In this document: positions 36,507 through 44,687 of the stretch, piece by piece
Layout of the letters: each line of letters starts with the position of its first letter
How positions within the stretch are numbered: the stretch's first letter is position 1
Source: Collinsella sp.
GTDB lineage: Bacteria > Actinomycetota > Coriobacteriia > Coriobacteriales > Coriobacteriaceae
Reading direction: 5' to 3'
Assembly: GCA_019419585.1 (NCBI GenBank)
Contig: DXZQ01000005.1
Location: forward strand, 1 to 64,000
DNA length: 64,000 nucleotides
Program-made: the position numbers and the translations under genes
The notes under the pieces: generated by a model
The model's input: the letters and a program-made list of their open reading frames with translations, nothing else
What the model was told of the DNA's origin: nothing
Databases searched by the model: none

Positions 36507-37772
36507 TTAGACACCGAGCGTATCGACCGGAGCAACAACGATGCCTTCGCTAGTTACGTGAGCCGGCATACCAAACCCGATGACGATGAGTTTCGCCGCA
36601 GGCGGCCTCTCCCCGCGATCGACCAGCTTTCGCTCAAGTCGAAGCAGATTTTCCACCGCCTCTTGGACTTGGGGGCTTCCGAGCTTAACCTCAACGGCAA
36701 CCCACGAGCCGTCACGACGATGGACAATCGCGTCGACCTCTAGGTCGTCAGCGTCGTGGTAGTGAGATACGGTCGCATCGCTGGCCGCCGCGTAAACCTT
36801 GAGATCGTGCAGCACAAGGGATTCGAAGAGCAAGCCAAGGGTCTTCGGATCGGATGACAACGACTCCGGATCCGCACCGATGAGGGCGACGGCGAGCGAT
36901 GAGTCCGCAAGGTGCCGCTTCGCGCCCTGCCGCAACTTCACCGGCGACCTGAGAGCCGGATGCCACGCGGGGACATCGTCGACGATATTGATACGGCGCA
37001 GCGCGTCCATGTAGCCGGTAATCGTATTCTTTGAGACGTCAACGCCCAAATCCCTTTCGATGGACCTCATGCCGGCAAGAGTCGATTCATTGCGTGCAAG
37101 CGACGAGAGCAAGGCCCTTACCTTAACCGGGTCGCGTTTCACTCCATCCGCCCTCGAAACGTCAGACTCGCAAACACCGTCAATATAGGCGGCGGCTATC
37201 CGCATTGCGTCGGCAGTTGTCTTACCGACCGCTTGGGGCCAACCGCCGCGGCAGAGCAAATCCGCGATACCGACGATACCGGCGATGGATCCGAGTGACG
37301 CCGCAACGGAATCGCCATCGAGCAGCGCACCAAGCGAGACCGCTCCCGACGAAATACCGAGCTCGAAAAGCGTCATGGTATCCATCCGCAAACGGGCGAT
37401 TCGACCCACACCGCTGTGCATCGGCTGGTTCTCGGCTCGCGGCGTCGCAGATCCGGTGAGAATGAACTGTCCTGGCTCCCCTCCCCTGACATCGCATTCG
37501 AATCGCACGGCATCCCATAGCTTCGGTTCTTCCTGCCATTCGTCGACAAGCCTCGGGGTCGGTCCGACAATTGCCTGGGCCGGATCGAGACGAGCGAGCT
37601 GGAGGGCCGCAAAGCCGCCAGATGGGTCGGAGAGAGATAACGATGACTCGGCAAATCTCTGAGCTGTCGTTGTCTTTCCACACCATTTCGGCCCCTGAAT
37701 GAGCACTGCACCAAAAATGCCAAGGTCGCGCTCGACCAAGCAGTCAACACAACGTCCTATATACCTATCCAT
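36507..37772 (-). CDS. AAA-type ATPase of the DUF4143 family, copy B
   Basis: This 421-residue paralogue of copy A starts at ATG 37772 (GGAGG, spacing 8). It shares GPKWCGKTTT, LVDEWQEEPKLWD, FILTGSATP, the HYHDADDLEVDAIV block and WVAVEVKLGS. The two are similar along their length but clearly diverged, so the duplication is old. Together they bracket the RiPP operon, and both point left. A role in stability of the plasmid-like element or in defence is possible but not shown. Confidence 0.85.
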   Translation of the reverse strand: MDRYIGRCVDCLVERDLGIFGAVLIQGPKWCGKTTTAQRFAESSLSLSDPSGGFAALQLARLDPAQAIVGPTPRLVDEWQEEPKLWDAVRFECDVRGGEPGQFILTGSATPRAENQPMHSGVGRIARLRMDTMTLFELGISSGAVSLGALLDGDSVAASLGSIAGIVGIADLLCRGGWPQAVGKTTADAMRIAAAYIDGVCESDVSRADGVKRDPVKVRALLSSLARNESTLAGMRSIERDLGVDVSKNTITGYMDALRRINIVDDVPAWHPALRSPVKLRQGAKRHLADSSLAVALIGADPESLSSDPKTLGLLFESLVLHDLKVYAAASDATVSHYHDADDLEVDAIVHRRDGSWVAVEVKLGSPQVQEAVENLLRLERKLVDRGERPPAAKLIVIGFGMPAHVTSEGIVVAPVDTLGV

Positions 37773-37822
37773 CGGCTTTCCCTCCAATCATTCATTTGAA
37801 ATTATAGCGTCTATCTGCGTCG

Positions 37823-37914
37823 TTGGGACAAATAACGATTAATTATTGGGACGATTGACGGTAATTTATTGGGACGATTGACGATAGCTCGTTGGGACGA
37901 TTTCCATTTTCTTA
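37823..37914. repeat. Four tandem 23-bp repeats ahead of ATPase B
   Basis: TTGGGAC recurs at 37823, 37846, 37869 and 37892, exactly 23 bp apart. The two middle units share TTGGGACGATTGACG. The array starts 51 bp upstream of the ATPase start. The period equals that of the array ahead of ATPase A although the bases differ. Confidence 0.85.
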
Positions 37915-37960
37915 AGGCACTAATCAACGAGACCCACTGTGAACTATGAGACGGATAAAT

Positions 37961-38182
37961 TTAGCTGACGCCTCTCATGAGTTCAGCAATGCTGATTTGA
38001 AATCCGTCGGCAATCTTCTTGAGATTTGAGAGGCTGACATTACGCCGCCCGACTTCAATGCTCGCGTAGTAGGAACGATCCATCTCAATCAAATTGGCGA
38101 ACTGCTCCTGGCTGTACCCGAGTCCAGCGCGGAGCTCTTTGCATCTCATGCCGAATGATTTCTGAAGCGTCTTCGTATCCAT
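37961..38182 (-). CDS. XRE-family helix-turn-helix regulator
   Basis: From ATG 38182 the 73-residue protein begins MDTKTLQKSFGMRCKELRAG. The helix-turn-helix is GYSQEQFANLIEMDRSYYAS with IEVGRRNVSLSNLKKIADGF after it, as in phage-repressor-like regulators. A start 15 bp earlier lies inside the dyad at 38178-38200. The divergent surface-protein gene is the obvious target. Confidence 0.85.
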   Translation of the reverse strand: MDTKTLQKSFGMRCKELRAGLGYSQEQFANLIEMDRSYYASIEVGRRNVSLSNLKKIADGFQISIAELMRGVS

Positions 38183-38200
38183 GACAAAAAGAGTCATGGA
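38178..38200. promoter_or_regulatory. Dyad over the XRE start and the divergent frame
   Basis: TCCATGAC and GTCATGGA flank 7 bases. The dyad contains start-like ATG codons for both directions and is a good candidate operator for the XRE protein. Confidence 0.5.
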
Positions 38201-41200
38201 TTGTTGTAAAAAGCCAACGGACTATATACAACAATCCCAGTTAAGGCGCATAATTGTCTCTATTGGAAAGCACTTTGCTGCCGGTGGTGATCACTTCGCC
38301 GCACTGCCAAGCAAAAAGATTCACGCCCCGAAGGGAATCGCGCGTCTGACCGTCACCGCGGCGACCATGGCCGCCATGACCGGATCGAGCCTCATCTCAC
38401 CGTTCACGGCATTCGCCCAGACCGGTGACGGGGGCACGCAGCACCCCGCCGTGATGTCGCCGATCGCCGCCCATGCCGGCGCTGCATCCGGTACCGGCGC
38501 GAAATCCGCCGCACAGACCATCGCGGACCTGCAGAAGGCGGTCGACGAGGCAAAGGCGAAGGAGGACGCCGCCAAGGCATCCTACGATGAGGCCGCCGAT
38601 GCCGCCGGCAAGGACCTCGAGCAGGCGAAGGCGGGTCTCGCAGACGCTAAGGCGGATGCGTCCGAGAAGGACGAAGCGTACCAGTCCGCCCTCAGGACGG
38701 CCCAGGATGCCAAGGATGCCCTCGATAAAGCCAAGGCAGATGCCGTAAGCGCCACCCCGGAGGCAATCAGTGCCGCCGAGCAGGCCGTGCGCGACGCCCA
38801 GGCTGCCGTGAGCAGGGCACAGGCCGAACTCGACAACGCCAACGCGACGCTTGCCGATGCCCAGTCCAAGCTGGTTGCGGCCCAGTCTGCAAAGGATTCC
38901 GCCGATTCTGTCCTCGCTGCAGCCAGGCAGAACAAGGACGCGGCGGATGCGAAGGCCGCAGCCGCCAGCGCCGCCTACGAGAAGGCGAAAGCCGACCTCG
39001 CTGCAGCGGAGGCAGGTGCCAGCGGTCCGGAGTACGATGCGGCAAAACAGAAGGTCGCGGACGCAGAGGCAGCCCTCGCTACCGCACGAGCGGCACAGTC
39101 CCAGTGCGAGTCCGAGCTCGAGCAGGCACAGTCCGCTGCGGCAACGGCACAGGCCGACCTGAATGATGCCCAGGCGTCCCTCTCCGTAAAGCAGCAGGCC
39201 GCGGCCGATGCCACGTCCGGCGTGAACGCCGCCCAGTCCGCACTCGATGCCGCGAACGCCGACCTCGATGCCGCCAAGCAGGCGAACGTCGACGCCGTCG
39301 CCAAGCTGGATGCAGCGAAGCAGGCTGTCAAGGACGCTGAGTCCGCCAAGGCAGCCGCCGATGTAGAGCTTGCGAACACCAAGGCCGCAAAGGATACCGC
39401 AGACGCCGCCGTGACCGCCGCGCAGCAGAAGGTCGACGAGGCACAGGCGAAACTCGATTCCGCCGACGCGCAGCTCAAGCAGGGAGCCATCGGCTTCTTC
39501 CGTGCCATGGGTGCCGATGACGCAGTCAACATCATCCTGAACGCCAAATATGCCGGAAAGACCGAAGTCGGCAACTCCAAGGACGCCACGTCCCTTGATA
39601 ACATGCTCAATGCGATCAGGTGGATGAAGTCCGTCAACGACTACCGCAAGTCGGTCGGCCTGTCCGAGCTCCATGTCACCTACAAGCTCATCGCCGGTGC
39701 CATTGCGGATGCCAACTACAGCGACACCGTGCTCGATCATGCCCGTCAATATGATTTTGCCGAAAATCTGGCATGGAATTACGGAATCGATCCGAGTGGG
39801 CAGTGGATCGAGCAGGAGAAGGGCTTTTTCGACAAGGCAACGGAGGCCCTTTATGGAGTCACCGGTCTTGTCGGCAAGGATGCCTATGATTTCTATGCAA
39901 AGAACGGCGTCGCAATCAACCATTGGATTGCAGACAACTGCCGCTGGGAGAACGGCAGCAGCGGCACCGTCGGCCATTACATGAACATCATCAATCCCGA
40001 ACTCGCCGTTATGGGAATGGCAACCTGCACCAAGGGCACCATGTCCGGGCTTCAGACGCAGTGCTACACCGCAGAGATCTCCGGCTGGTCCGGCTCCGGT
40101 TGGAACATGAACCCCATCTCCGTCGACGAGTACGAGCAGAAGCTGATCTCCTATATCAACGGTCTCAAGAACGCCAAGAGCGCACTCGACGCAGCCAAGG
40201 CCGATCTCGCATCCAAGCAGCAGGCAGCCGCCGGCGCCGCCACAACCGTCCAGCAGAAGCAGGTCGCAGCGGATTCCGCACAGGCAGACGTCGATGCCGC
40301 GAAGCAGGACGTCACCGATGCCCAGCGTGCCGTCGATGCCGCAAAGGCTGATCTCGCATCCAAGCAGCAGGGCGTCACGGATGCCCAGACCGAGCTTGAT
40401 GCGGCGAAATCGGACCTCGATGCCGCCAACGCGGCAGTCGATACGGCAAAGTCGACCGTCCAGCAGAAGCAGGTCGCCTTTGATGCCGCCAATGCGGTCG
40501 TAACGGGCGCACAGATCAAGCTGGACTCCGCCAAGGCGGACACCGAGGCCAAGCAGCAGGACGTCATGGATGCGAACGCCGATCTCGCGAAGTTCTTCCA
40601 GGACGTCGCCGACGCCAAGAAGGCGCTCGATACAGCAAAGAGCGTCCATGACGCGGCGGCAGCCGATCAGGTCGAGAAGGCGACCGTCCTCGCCGCCGCC
40701 GAGCAAAAGGCGGACGCCACCGCACGCGCCCTCGCGGCTGCCCAGCGTGCCGTCGATGCCGCAAAGACCGACACCGGCGTTGCCGCCGACAGGCTTACCG
40801 GCTCCCAGACCGATCTCGATGACGCACAATCAAACCTCGACATCCTCACCGGTCTTGCCGCGAAGCTCGCAGAGGCACAGCAGCGCGAGCAGGATGAAGT
40901 AAAGGCCGTCAATGACACCAAGGCTGCCCTCGATGCCGCGAAGGCGGATACCGCCGCCGCCGAGTCCCTGGTCTCCGCCGCCGAACAGGCGAAGGCGCAG
41001 GCAGACGCCAAGCTGTCGAAGCTGAACTCCATCGACGCCGGCGCGGCGATCGCTTCCGGCCATGACGCGAACGCGGATGACGCCCTCAACGCGCTTTTCG
41101 CCGCAGCAGTCGAGGCACGTGCCAAGGTCGCGCCCGCCAAAGTCATCCTGGACGAAAAGCAGGCTGTGGTGGACGGGCTCAAGACCGGCTATGATACGGC

Positions 41201-41474
41201 GCTCGCTGCCTACGAGCAGGCGAAGTCCGACCGCATCGCGGCGGAGCAGGAGCTTTCCGATGAGATCGCACGACAGGAGGCAGAGGAGGCCGCAAAGCAA
41301 CAGGTGGCATACAGCCCGAAGCATCTCGCCGGCACGGAGACCGCCCAGCCCGGCAACCTCGCCCAGACCGGCGACCGCACGGGCCTCATCGGCGAGACGT
41401 TCGCCATCGGCGGTACCGTCCTTGTGGCAGCCGGCGTCTTCCTCGACCGGAAGAAACGCCACGGGCAGATGTAG
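38181..41474 (+). CDS. Large cell-wall-anchored coiled-coil protein with CAP domain
   Basis: The frame gives up to 1097 residues. A signal peptide (IARLTVTAATMAAMTGSSLI) ends near AFAQTG. Two Ala/Lys/Asp-rich coiled-coil blocks (about residues 110-430 and 660-1040) built of near-repeats such as AAKADLASKQQ surround a CAP/SCP-like domain (VNDYRKSVGLSELH, DFAENLAWNY, GHYMNIINPELAVMG). The end has NLAQTGD, a hydrophobic helix and RKKR, a sortase signal. The start is uncertain: the ATG at 38181 has no ribosome site, and translation may begin downstream near GKHFAAGGDHF. Surface adhesion is likely. Confidence 0.85.
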   Translation: MTKRVMDCCKKPTDYIQQSQLRRIIVSIGKHFAAGGDHFAALPSKKIHAPKGIARLTVTAATMAAMTGSSLISPFTAFAQTGDGGTQHPAVMSPIAAHAGAASGTGAKSAAQTIADLQKAVDEAKAKEDAAKASYDEAADAAGKDLEQAKAGLADAKADASEKDEAYQSALRTAQDAKDALDKAKADAVSATPEAISAAEQAVRDAQAAVSRAQAELDNANATLADAQSKLVAAQSAKDSADSVLAAARQNKDAADAKAAAASAAYEKAKADLAAAEAGASGPEYDAAKQKVADAEAALATARAAQSQCESELEQAQSAAATAQADLNDAQASLSVKQQAAADATSGVNAAQSALDAANADLDAAKQANVDAVAKLDAAKQAVKDAESAKAAADVELANTKAAKDTADAAVTAAQQKVDEAQAKLDSADAQLKQGAIGFFRAMGADDAVNIILNAKYAGKTEVGNSKDATSLDNMLNAIRWMKSVNDYRKSVGLSELHVTYKLIAGAIADANYSDTVLDHARQYDFAENLAWNYGIDPSGQWIEQEKGFFDKATEALYGVTGLVGKDAYDFYAKNGVAINHWIADNCRWENGSSGTVGHYMNIINPELAVMGMATCTKGTMSGLQTQCYTAEISGWSGSGWNMNPISVDEYEQKLISYINGLKNAKSALDAAKADLASKQQAAAGAATTVQQKQVAADSAQADVDAAKQDVTDAQRAVDAAKADLASKQQGVTDAQTELDAAKSDLDAANAAVDTAKSTVQQKQVAFDAANAVVTGAQIKLDSAKADTEAKQQDVMDANADLAKFFQDVADAKKALDTAKSVHDAAAADQVEKATVLAAAEQKADATARALAAAQRAVDAAKTDTGVAADRLTGSQTDLDDAQSNLDILTGLAAKLAEAQQREQDEVKAVNDTKAALDAAKADTAAAESLVSAAEQAKAQADAKLSKLNSIDAGAAIASGHDANADDALNALFAAAVEARAKVAPAKVILDEKQAVVDGLKTGYDTALAAYEQAKSDRIAAEQELSDEIARQEAEEAAKQQVAYSPKHLAGTETAQPGNLAQTGDRTGLIGETFAIGGTVLVAAGVFLDRKKRHGQM

Positions 41475-41496
41475 GGCAAATCGCATAACGACTCGG

Positions 41497-41533
41497 AAAG
41501 GGGAGTTCCGCAAAAAGGAACTCCCCTTTTTTC
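41497..41533 (+). terminator. Strong terminator after the surface protein
   Basis: AAAGGGGAGTTCC and GGAACTCCCCTTT pair perfectly around a 7-base loop and run into TTTTTT. Confidence 0.92.
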
Positions 41534-41684
41534 GTCTCGCCAGCCACGGTTCGTTGAGGCAGCTTCAGCTTAAGGGCCACAGATTAAACCGATCTACAGC
41601 TGTGACTATATGTCTGTGAGCACATGTTAGCCTGGTCTTATGGTCACATATTTTTAAGAGCGCCTATGTTTTACCGACCGTTTG

Positions 41685-41909
41685 TCAGTGCTTATTGAAC
41701 AACCAGTCGAACCCAGGCTTACCGAGAGTCTGGCGCATCTGGCCGGTCTGAAACTCGGTATGGATCCCGTCGGGGCCAATGACCGTGTTCATACCACCGG
41801 CTCACGGAACGACCGTCTTGGTCTCACCGGTCGTGAGGTCGATTCTCATGTTGCCGACCTGGTTCTCGACGTGCATCTGTCCGTCGCTGCCAAGTACGTT
41901 CTGGAGCAT
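41685..41909 (-). pseudogene. Small gene split by an in-frame TGA
   Basis: ATG 41909 has a good AAGGAGGCGGAC site and encodes MLQNVLGSDGQMHVENQVGN, reaching TGA at 41802. In the same frame, three codons later, MNTVIGPDGIHTEFQTGQMR leads to FDWLFNKH and a stop at 41685. Both halves look coding, with the shared motif GSDGQMH/GPDGIHTEF. It is either a 74-residue gene with a TGG-to-TGA change or two coupled 35-residue peptides. Confidence 0.5.
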
Positions 41910-41981
41910 GTCCGCCTCCTTGAAATCGTCTTCTTGCCGACAGTATGCCCGAAACGAAAAGGGACGCAGCATGAGTTGAAT

Positions 41982-42021
41982 CTATAATTCTTCTATAAGG
42001 TTTCTAGGGATTTTCTAGAAG
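41982..42021. repeat. 11-bp phased (T)CTAGAA-type array, site A
   Basis: CTATAA/CTAGGG/CTAGAA cores occur at 41982, 41993, 42004 and 42015, exactly 11 bp apart. They are degenerate forms of the TTTCTAGAA repeat found around parA. Confidence 0.7.
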
Positions 42022-42095
42022 AATTATAGAAATTAATTGTTGGCTTCCAGGTGTTGAGGCGTTTGGATTTGGCTATCTTCCTGCGGTGATACCGG

Positions 42096-42175
42096 TTAAT
42101 AGACGAATTTTCAGGGTCTTTAGGTTAATAGTCGCTAATAGTCAGGTGCATGGGCACTATTAGGAACTATTAGGT
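42096..42175. repeat. TAATAG/CTATTAG repeats, left set
   Basis: TAATAG appears near 42098, 42126 and 42136, and inverted as CTATTAG near 42157 and 42167. A similar set lies at 47701-47790 on the other side of the replication genes. Confidence 0.55.
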
Positions 42176-42267
42176 TGAAGGCGAGCGATACACTTTGGAT
42201 GGCGGTGCGGTGGGCGCCTGGTCATTTCCTTCCACCTTAATCTGCTTGTCTGCCGCGCCGTCGCTTC

Positions 42268-42441
42268 TCAAATAGCTAGGCCAAATCGAAGAACGCGCGG
42301 GGCGCCGGTGATCAACCCGAGAATGCCGATGGCACGGATAAGGCGGGGATGACGGCCGAAGTCGTTCGGCCATACGGTAAGGACCGTTGCAAAACCGAGG
42401 TGGCCCAGAAGTGCAAACACTTGCCAAAAGCCAGTCACCAC
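42268..42441 (-). CDS. 57-residue membrane peptide
   Basis: GTG 42441 follows GGGAGGGGG. The peptide reads MVTGFWQVFALLGHLGFATV and then two hydrophobic stretches separated by a basic turn (FGRHPRLIRAIG). Two short membrane helices are likely. It lies between the repeat arrays ahead of parA on the opposite strand. Function unknown. Confidence 0.5.
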   Translation of the reverse strand: MVTGFWQVFALLGHLGFATVLTVWPNDFGRHPRLIRAIGILGLITGAPRVLRFGLAI

Positions 42442-42522
42442 AACCCCCTCCCTCTCCCAACTGAGTCTTCATTTATCGTATCAAGGCGCAAACCAGAAAG
42501 GTACGCGTGATCGTGATTGTAT

Positions 42523-42573
42523 CTAGAAATCTTCTAGTAAGTTTCTATAAAGCTTCTAGAGTATTTCTAGATT
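42523..42573. repeat. 11-bp phased TCTAGAA array, site B (centromere-like)
   Basis: CTAG-type cores start at 42523, 42534, 42545, 42556 and 42567, exactly 11 bp apart, about 105 bp before parA. One turn-per-repeat arrays are typical of partition sites bound by ribbon-helix-helix proteins. Confidence 0.8.
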
Positions 42574-42620
42574 TGTAGGGATTCATGGGTTATGGAACGT
42601 TGCGGTGCGGTAAAATGAAT

Positions 42621-42649
42621 CTAGAAAGTTTCTAGAAATGTTCTAGAAG
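42621..42649. repeat. 11-bp phased TCTAGAA array, site C
   Basis: CTAGAA occurs at 42621, 42632 and 42643, 11 bp apart, ending 26 bp before the parA start. It probably overlaps the parA promoter, giving autoregulation. Confidence 0.8.
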
Positions 42650-42674
42650 AATTATGGAGAGGACCGGTGCAAAA

Positions 42675-43280
42675 ATGATCGTTTCGCTGATCAATCTGAA
42701 GGGCGGTGTGGGCAAGACGACGAGCTGCATCGCGCTCGCGACGGCCGCCGCTCGCGACGGCAAGGAAGTCGTCGTACTCGACGCGGACCCGCAAGGATCG
42801 GCCACCTTCTGGGCCGATAACGCCGAGGACAACGGCGAGGAACTTCCCTTCGCCGTCGACGCCGCGAACCCCGCAACCGTCAAACGGGCGGCGAAGAAGT
42901 TCAAAGGCGATCCGGGCCGCTGGGCCTTCATCGATTGCCCACCCAATGGGGCCATCTTGGACGCGGCGCAGGACGCGTCGGACTTCGTCATCGTGCCGAC
43001 CGGCACCGGCAACGCAGACCTCGTGAAAACGGCCGAGACCGTGAAAACGATGGAAGCGAACGGGAGGCCGTACGCCGTGCTTCTTACCCGCGTGCTGACG
43101 AACACCAACGGCTTCAAGGCTGCGCAGGAAAACCTTGCCGCCGGCGGTATTTCCTACTTCGACACGGCGATCCGCCAGAAGGAGGACCTGAAGGGCTACT
43201 TCGGGCTGCCGTTCGGATCGGCACTCTACGGATACGATGACGTCTACAGCGAGCTCAGGGAGGCCCTGAATGGCCGTTAA
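42675..43280 (+). CDS. parA: ParA-type partition ATPase
   Basis: The 201-residue ATPase starts MIVSLINLKGGVGKTTSCIA, with the deviant Walker A KGGVGKTT, then VVLDADPQGSATFW and FIDCPPN. It is the short form without an N-terminal helix-turn-helix (type Ib), which relies on a small ribbon-helix-helix partner for DNA binding. That partner overlaps its end by 11 bp. It segregates low-copy plasmids. An ATG 21 bp upstream is possible. Confidence 0.92.
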   Translation: MIVSLINLKGGVGKTTSCIALATAAARDGKEVVVLDADPQGSATFWADNAEDNGEELPFAVDAANPATVKRAAKKFKGDPGRWAFIDCPPNGAILDAAQDASDFVIVPTGTGNADLVKTAETVKTMEANGRPYAVLLTRVLTNTNGFKAAQENLAAGGISYFDTAIRQKEDLKGYFGLPFGSALYGYDDVYSELREALNGR

Positions 43281-43527
43281 AAATAACTTCAATGCATTTG
43301 CCAACAACAACACCAAGCCGGCCAAAAAGCGCCTCATGGACAACCAGGACACCGCACACAAGGGTGATGCCGGGACCGACGAGCGCAAGATGATTACGTT
43401 TTACGTGTCGGCAAAGAAGCACGCAGCCCTGAAGGCCTACTGCAAGCAGGAGGGCAGGACGATGACAGCTGTGATGCAGAACGCTGTCGATGAACTGCTT
43501 AAAGAGGCGGAAAACGAAGACCGATAG
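43270..43527 (+). CDS. Ribbon-helix-helix partition partner (ParG/omega-like)
   Basis: The 85-residue protein has a flexible Asn-rich N-terminus (NNFNAFANNNTKPAKKR), as in ParG where this tail stimulates ParA. A ribbon-helix-helix follows (ERKMITFYVSAKKHAALKAY, MTAVMQNAVDELLKEA). It overlaps parA, so the two are co-translated. It is the best candidate to bind the 11-bp TCTAGAA arrays. Confidence 0.82.
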   Translation: MAVKNNFNAFANNNTKPAKKRLMDNQDTAHKGDAGTDERKMITFYVSAKKHAALKAYCKQEGRTMTAVMQNAVDELLKEAENEDR

Positions 43528-43561
43528 GTTAGTTTCGGAATCGATGAGAAAAGGAGCCGAT

Positions 43562-43747
43562 ATGACTCAAAGCGAGAAACGCAGGAAGCTCAGCGGCGAC
43601 ATCACCACGGAGCTCTGTGGGCTCAGCGGGCTTTCGCAGGTGATGGACACATCCGAAAACGAAGCCCTGTTCGCGCTGGCCGACCTTCTCGGCCCAGCCG
43701 TAAACCGATTGCTCGACCTGATTGAAGAATTGGAACAAGCATCCTGA
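43562..43747 (+). CDS. 61-residue helical protein of the par operon
   Basis: It starts MTQSEKRRKLSGDITTELCG after AAAAGGAG and ends in a helix (LGPAVNRLLDLIEELEQ). Third gene of the par operon, followed by a terminator. Function unknown; possibly a small regulator. Confidence 0.65.
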   Translation: MTQSEKRRKLSGDITTELCGLSGLSQVMDTSENEALFALADLLGPAVNRLLDLIEELEQAS

Positions 43748-43794
43748 TATCGCATTTCGCGAACATATCTTAATCAAACGTCAGTCAAGAGAAG

Positions 43795-43816
43795 AGCACC
43801 GGAAGGTGCTTTTTCT
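43795..43816 (+). terminator. Terminator of the par operon
   Basis: AGCACC-GGAA-GGTGCT is followed by TTTTTC. The tetraloop and T-run are classical. Confidence 0.88.
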
Positions 43817-44110
43817 TTCTTGTAAGCTCTCAGATCCGATTTAAGGCATCGAAATAATGCAGTCTGAGGAATACGGTCGAATTGGTTCCAAAGTGTCAGA
43901 TATTCGATTCTGTGGCCGTTTCCGTGGTCTAGACGTGAGGTCAACTGAATGTCGGAATGGATAGCAGCTGAAAAAGATGCCCTATCTGTAGTCACCTCAC
44001 GATTGCAAAAAGGCGTTCGTCTTTCAGTGAGTTTCAAGCAAGGGTTCTAGGCCACTTGTGGCCCCCTCTCTTAATTCTCAATTCTCTTTTCTCTACATAT
44101 ATAGGGACAT

Positions 44111-44232
44111 GTACTCATGCAACGTTAACCCCTATTTATCACGTACTGATGCAACATAAATGTGTACTCATGCAACGCTATGTGTGTACTCATGCAACGT
44201 TATGTACTGATGCAACGTTGCATGAGTACGCG
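44111..44232. repeat. Iteron-like array GTACTSATGCAACGTT
   Basis: GTACT(C/G)ATGCAACRTT-type units start at 44111, 44143, 44163, 44186 and 44204. The last unit is mirrored to give a dyad ending CATGAGTAC. The array precedes the ribbon-helix-helix gene and initiator candidate, and matches palindromes at 45501, 45591 and 47012. A replication origin or autoregulatory region is likely. Confidence 0.82.
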
Positions 44233-44339
44233 TTAAGGGGTTATGACAACGCATCCAACCGTGAAGAAATATATTTGAACATCGTGATATATACGGATAT
44301 ACTATTTGCAATGTAAATTCGGCCAGAAAGGTATTTGAG

Positions 44340-44528
44340 ATGGAATCCAAGAAGGACGCAACTCCGTCCAAGAAGCGCGTGTTGCTCACCCTTCCCGTTG
44401 AGCTCGTGGATTATCTTACCGAGGTTACCGAGCAGACCGGAATGAACAAGTCCGGGTATATCGGCGTGCTTTTGCGCAACCAGATGCTTCATGAGCGCGA
44501 GGATCGGGCTGGCGATGAGGAAAAATAG
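44340..44528 (+). CDS. Small ribbon-helix-helix DNA-binding protein
   Basis: The 62-residue protein contains KKRVLLTLPVELVDYLTEVT and GMNKSGYIGVLLRNQM, a CopG/Arc-type fold. It lies between the iterons and the initiator candidate, so copy-number control is plausible. The site is AGAAAGG. Confidence 0.75.
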   Translation: MESKKDATPSKKRVLLTLPVELVDYLTEVTEQTGMNKSGYIGVLLRNQMLHEREDRAGDEEK

Positions 44529-44687
44529 GCAGAAAAAAAGACTCGCAGCCGCCAAGCAAATGAGTCTTTCTTTCCGACGTGATATCGATTTGTCAAGGAC
44601 ATCATACCATAGTACCTTCGGTTCTACCGCTGGTTTTTGTGGATGTACCTTGGCAGATGATGCTGTCGGCTAGAGGTCGTGATAATC

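Noticed and set aside
29851..37914. CRISPR arrays
   Set aside because: The 23-bp tandem units have no unique spacers and there are no cas genes; they are promoter-linked direct repeats.
38397..40829. 810-codon minus-strand frame opposite the surface protein
   Set aside because: Its Gly/Leu/Arg/Cys repeats are the complement of the Ala/Asp/Lys coiled-coil codons; no start signal or family pattern.
41802..41804. TGA as a selenocysteine codon
   Set aside because: No selenocysteine insertion hairpin or redox motif was seen next to it; a nonsense change is simpler.
42170..42472. 100-codon minus frame over the parA upstream region
   Set aside because: Composition is poor and a frame with GTG start and good ribosome site (42268-42441) fits better.
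43774..44037. 87-codon minus frame after the par operon
   Set aside because: It needs a TTG start without a ribosome site and runs through the par terminator; no family seen.
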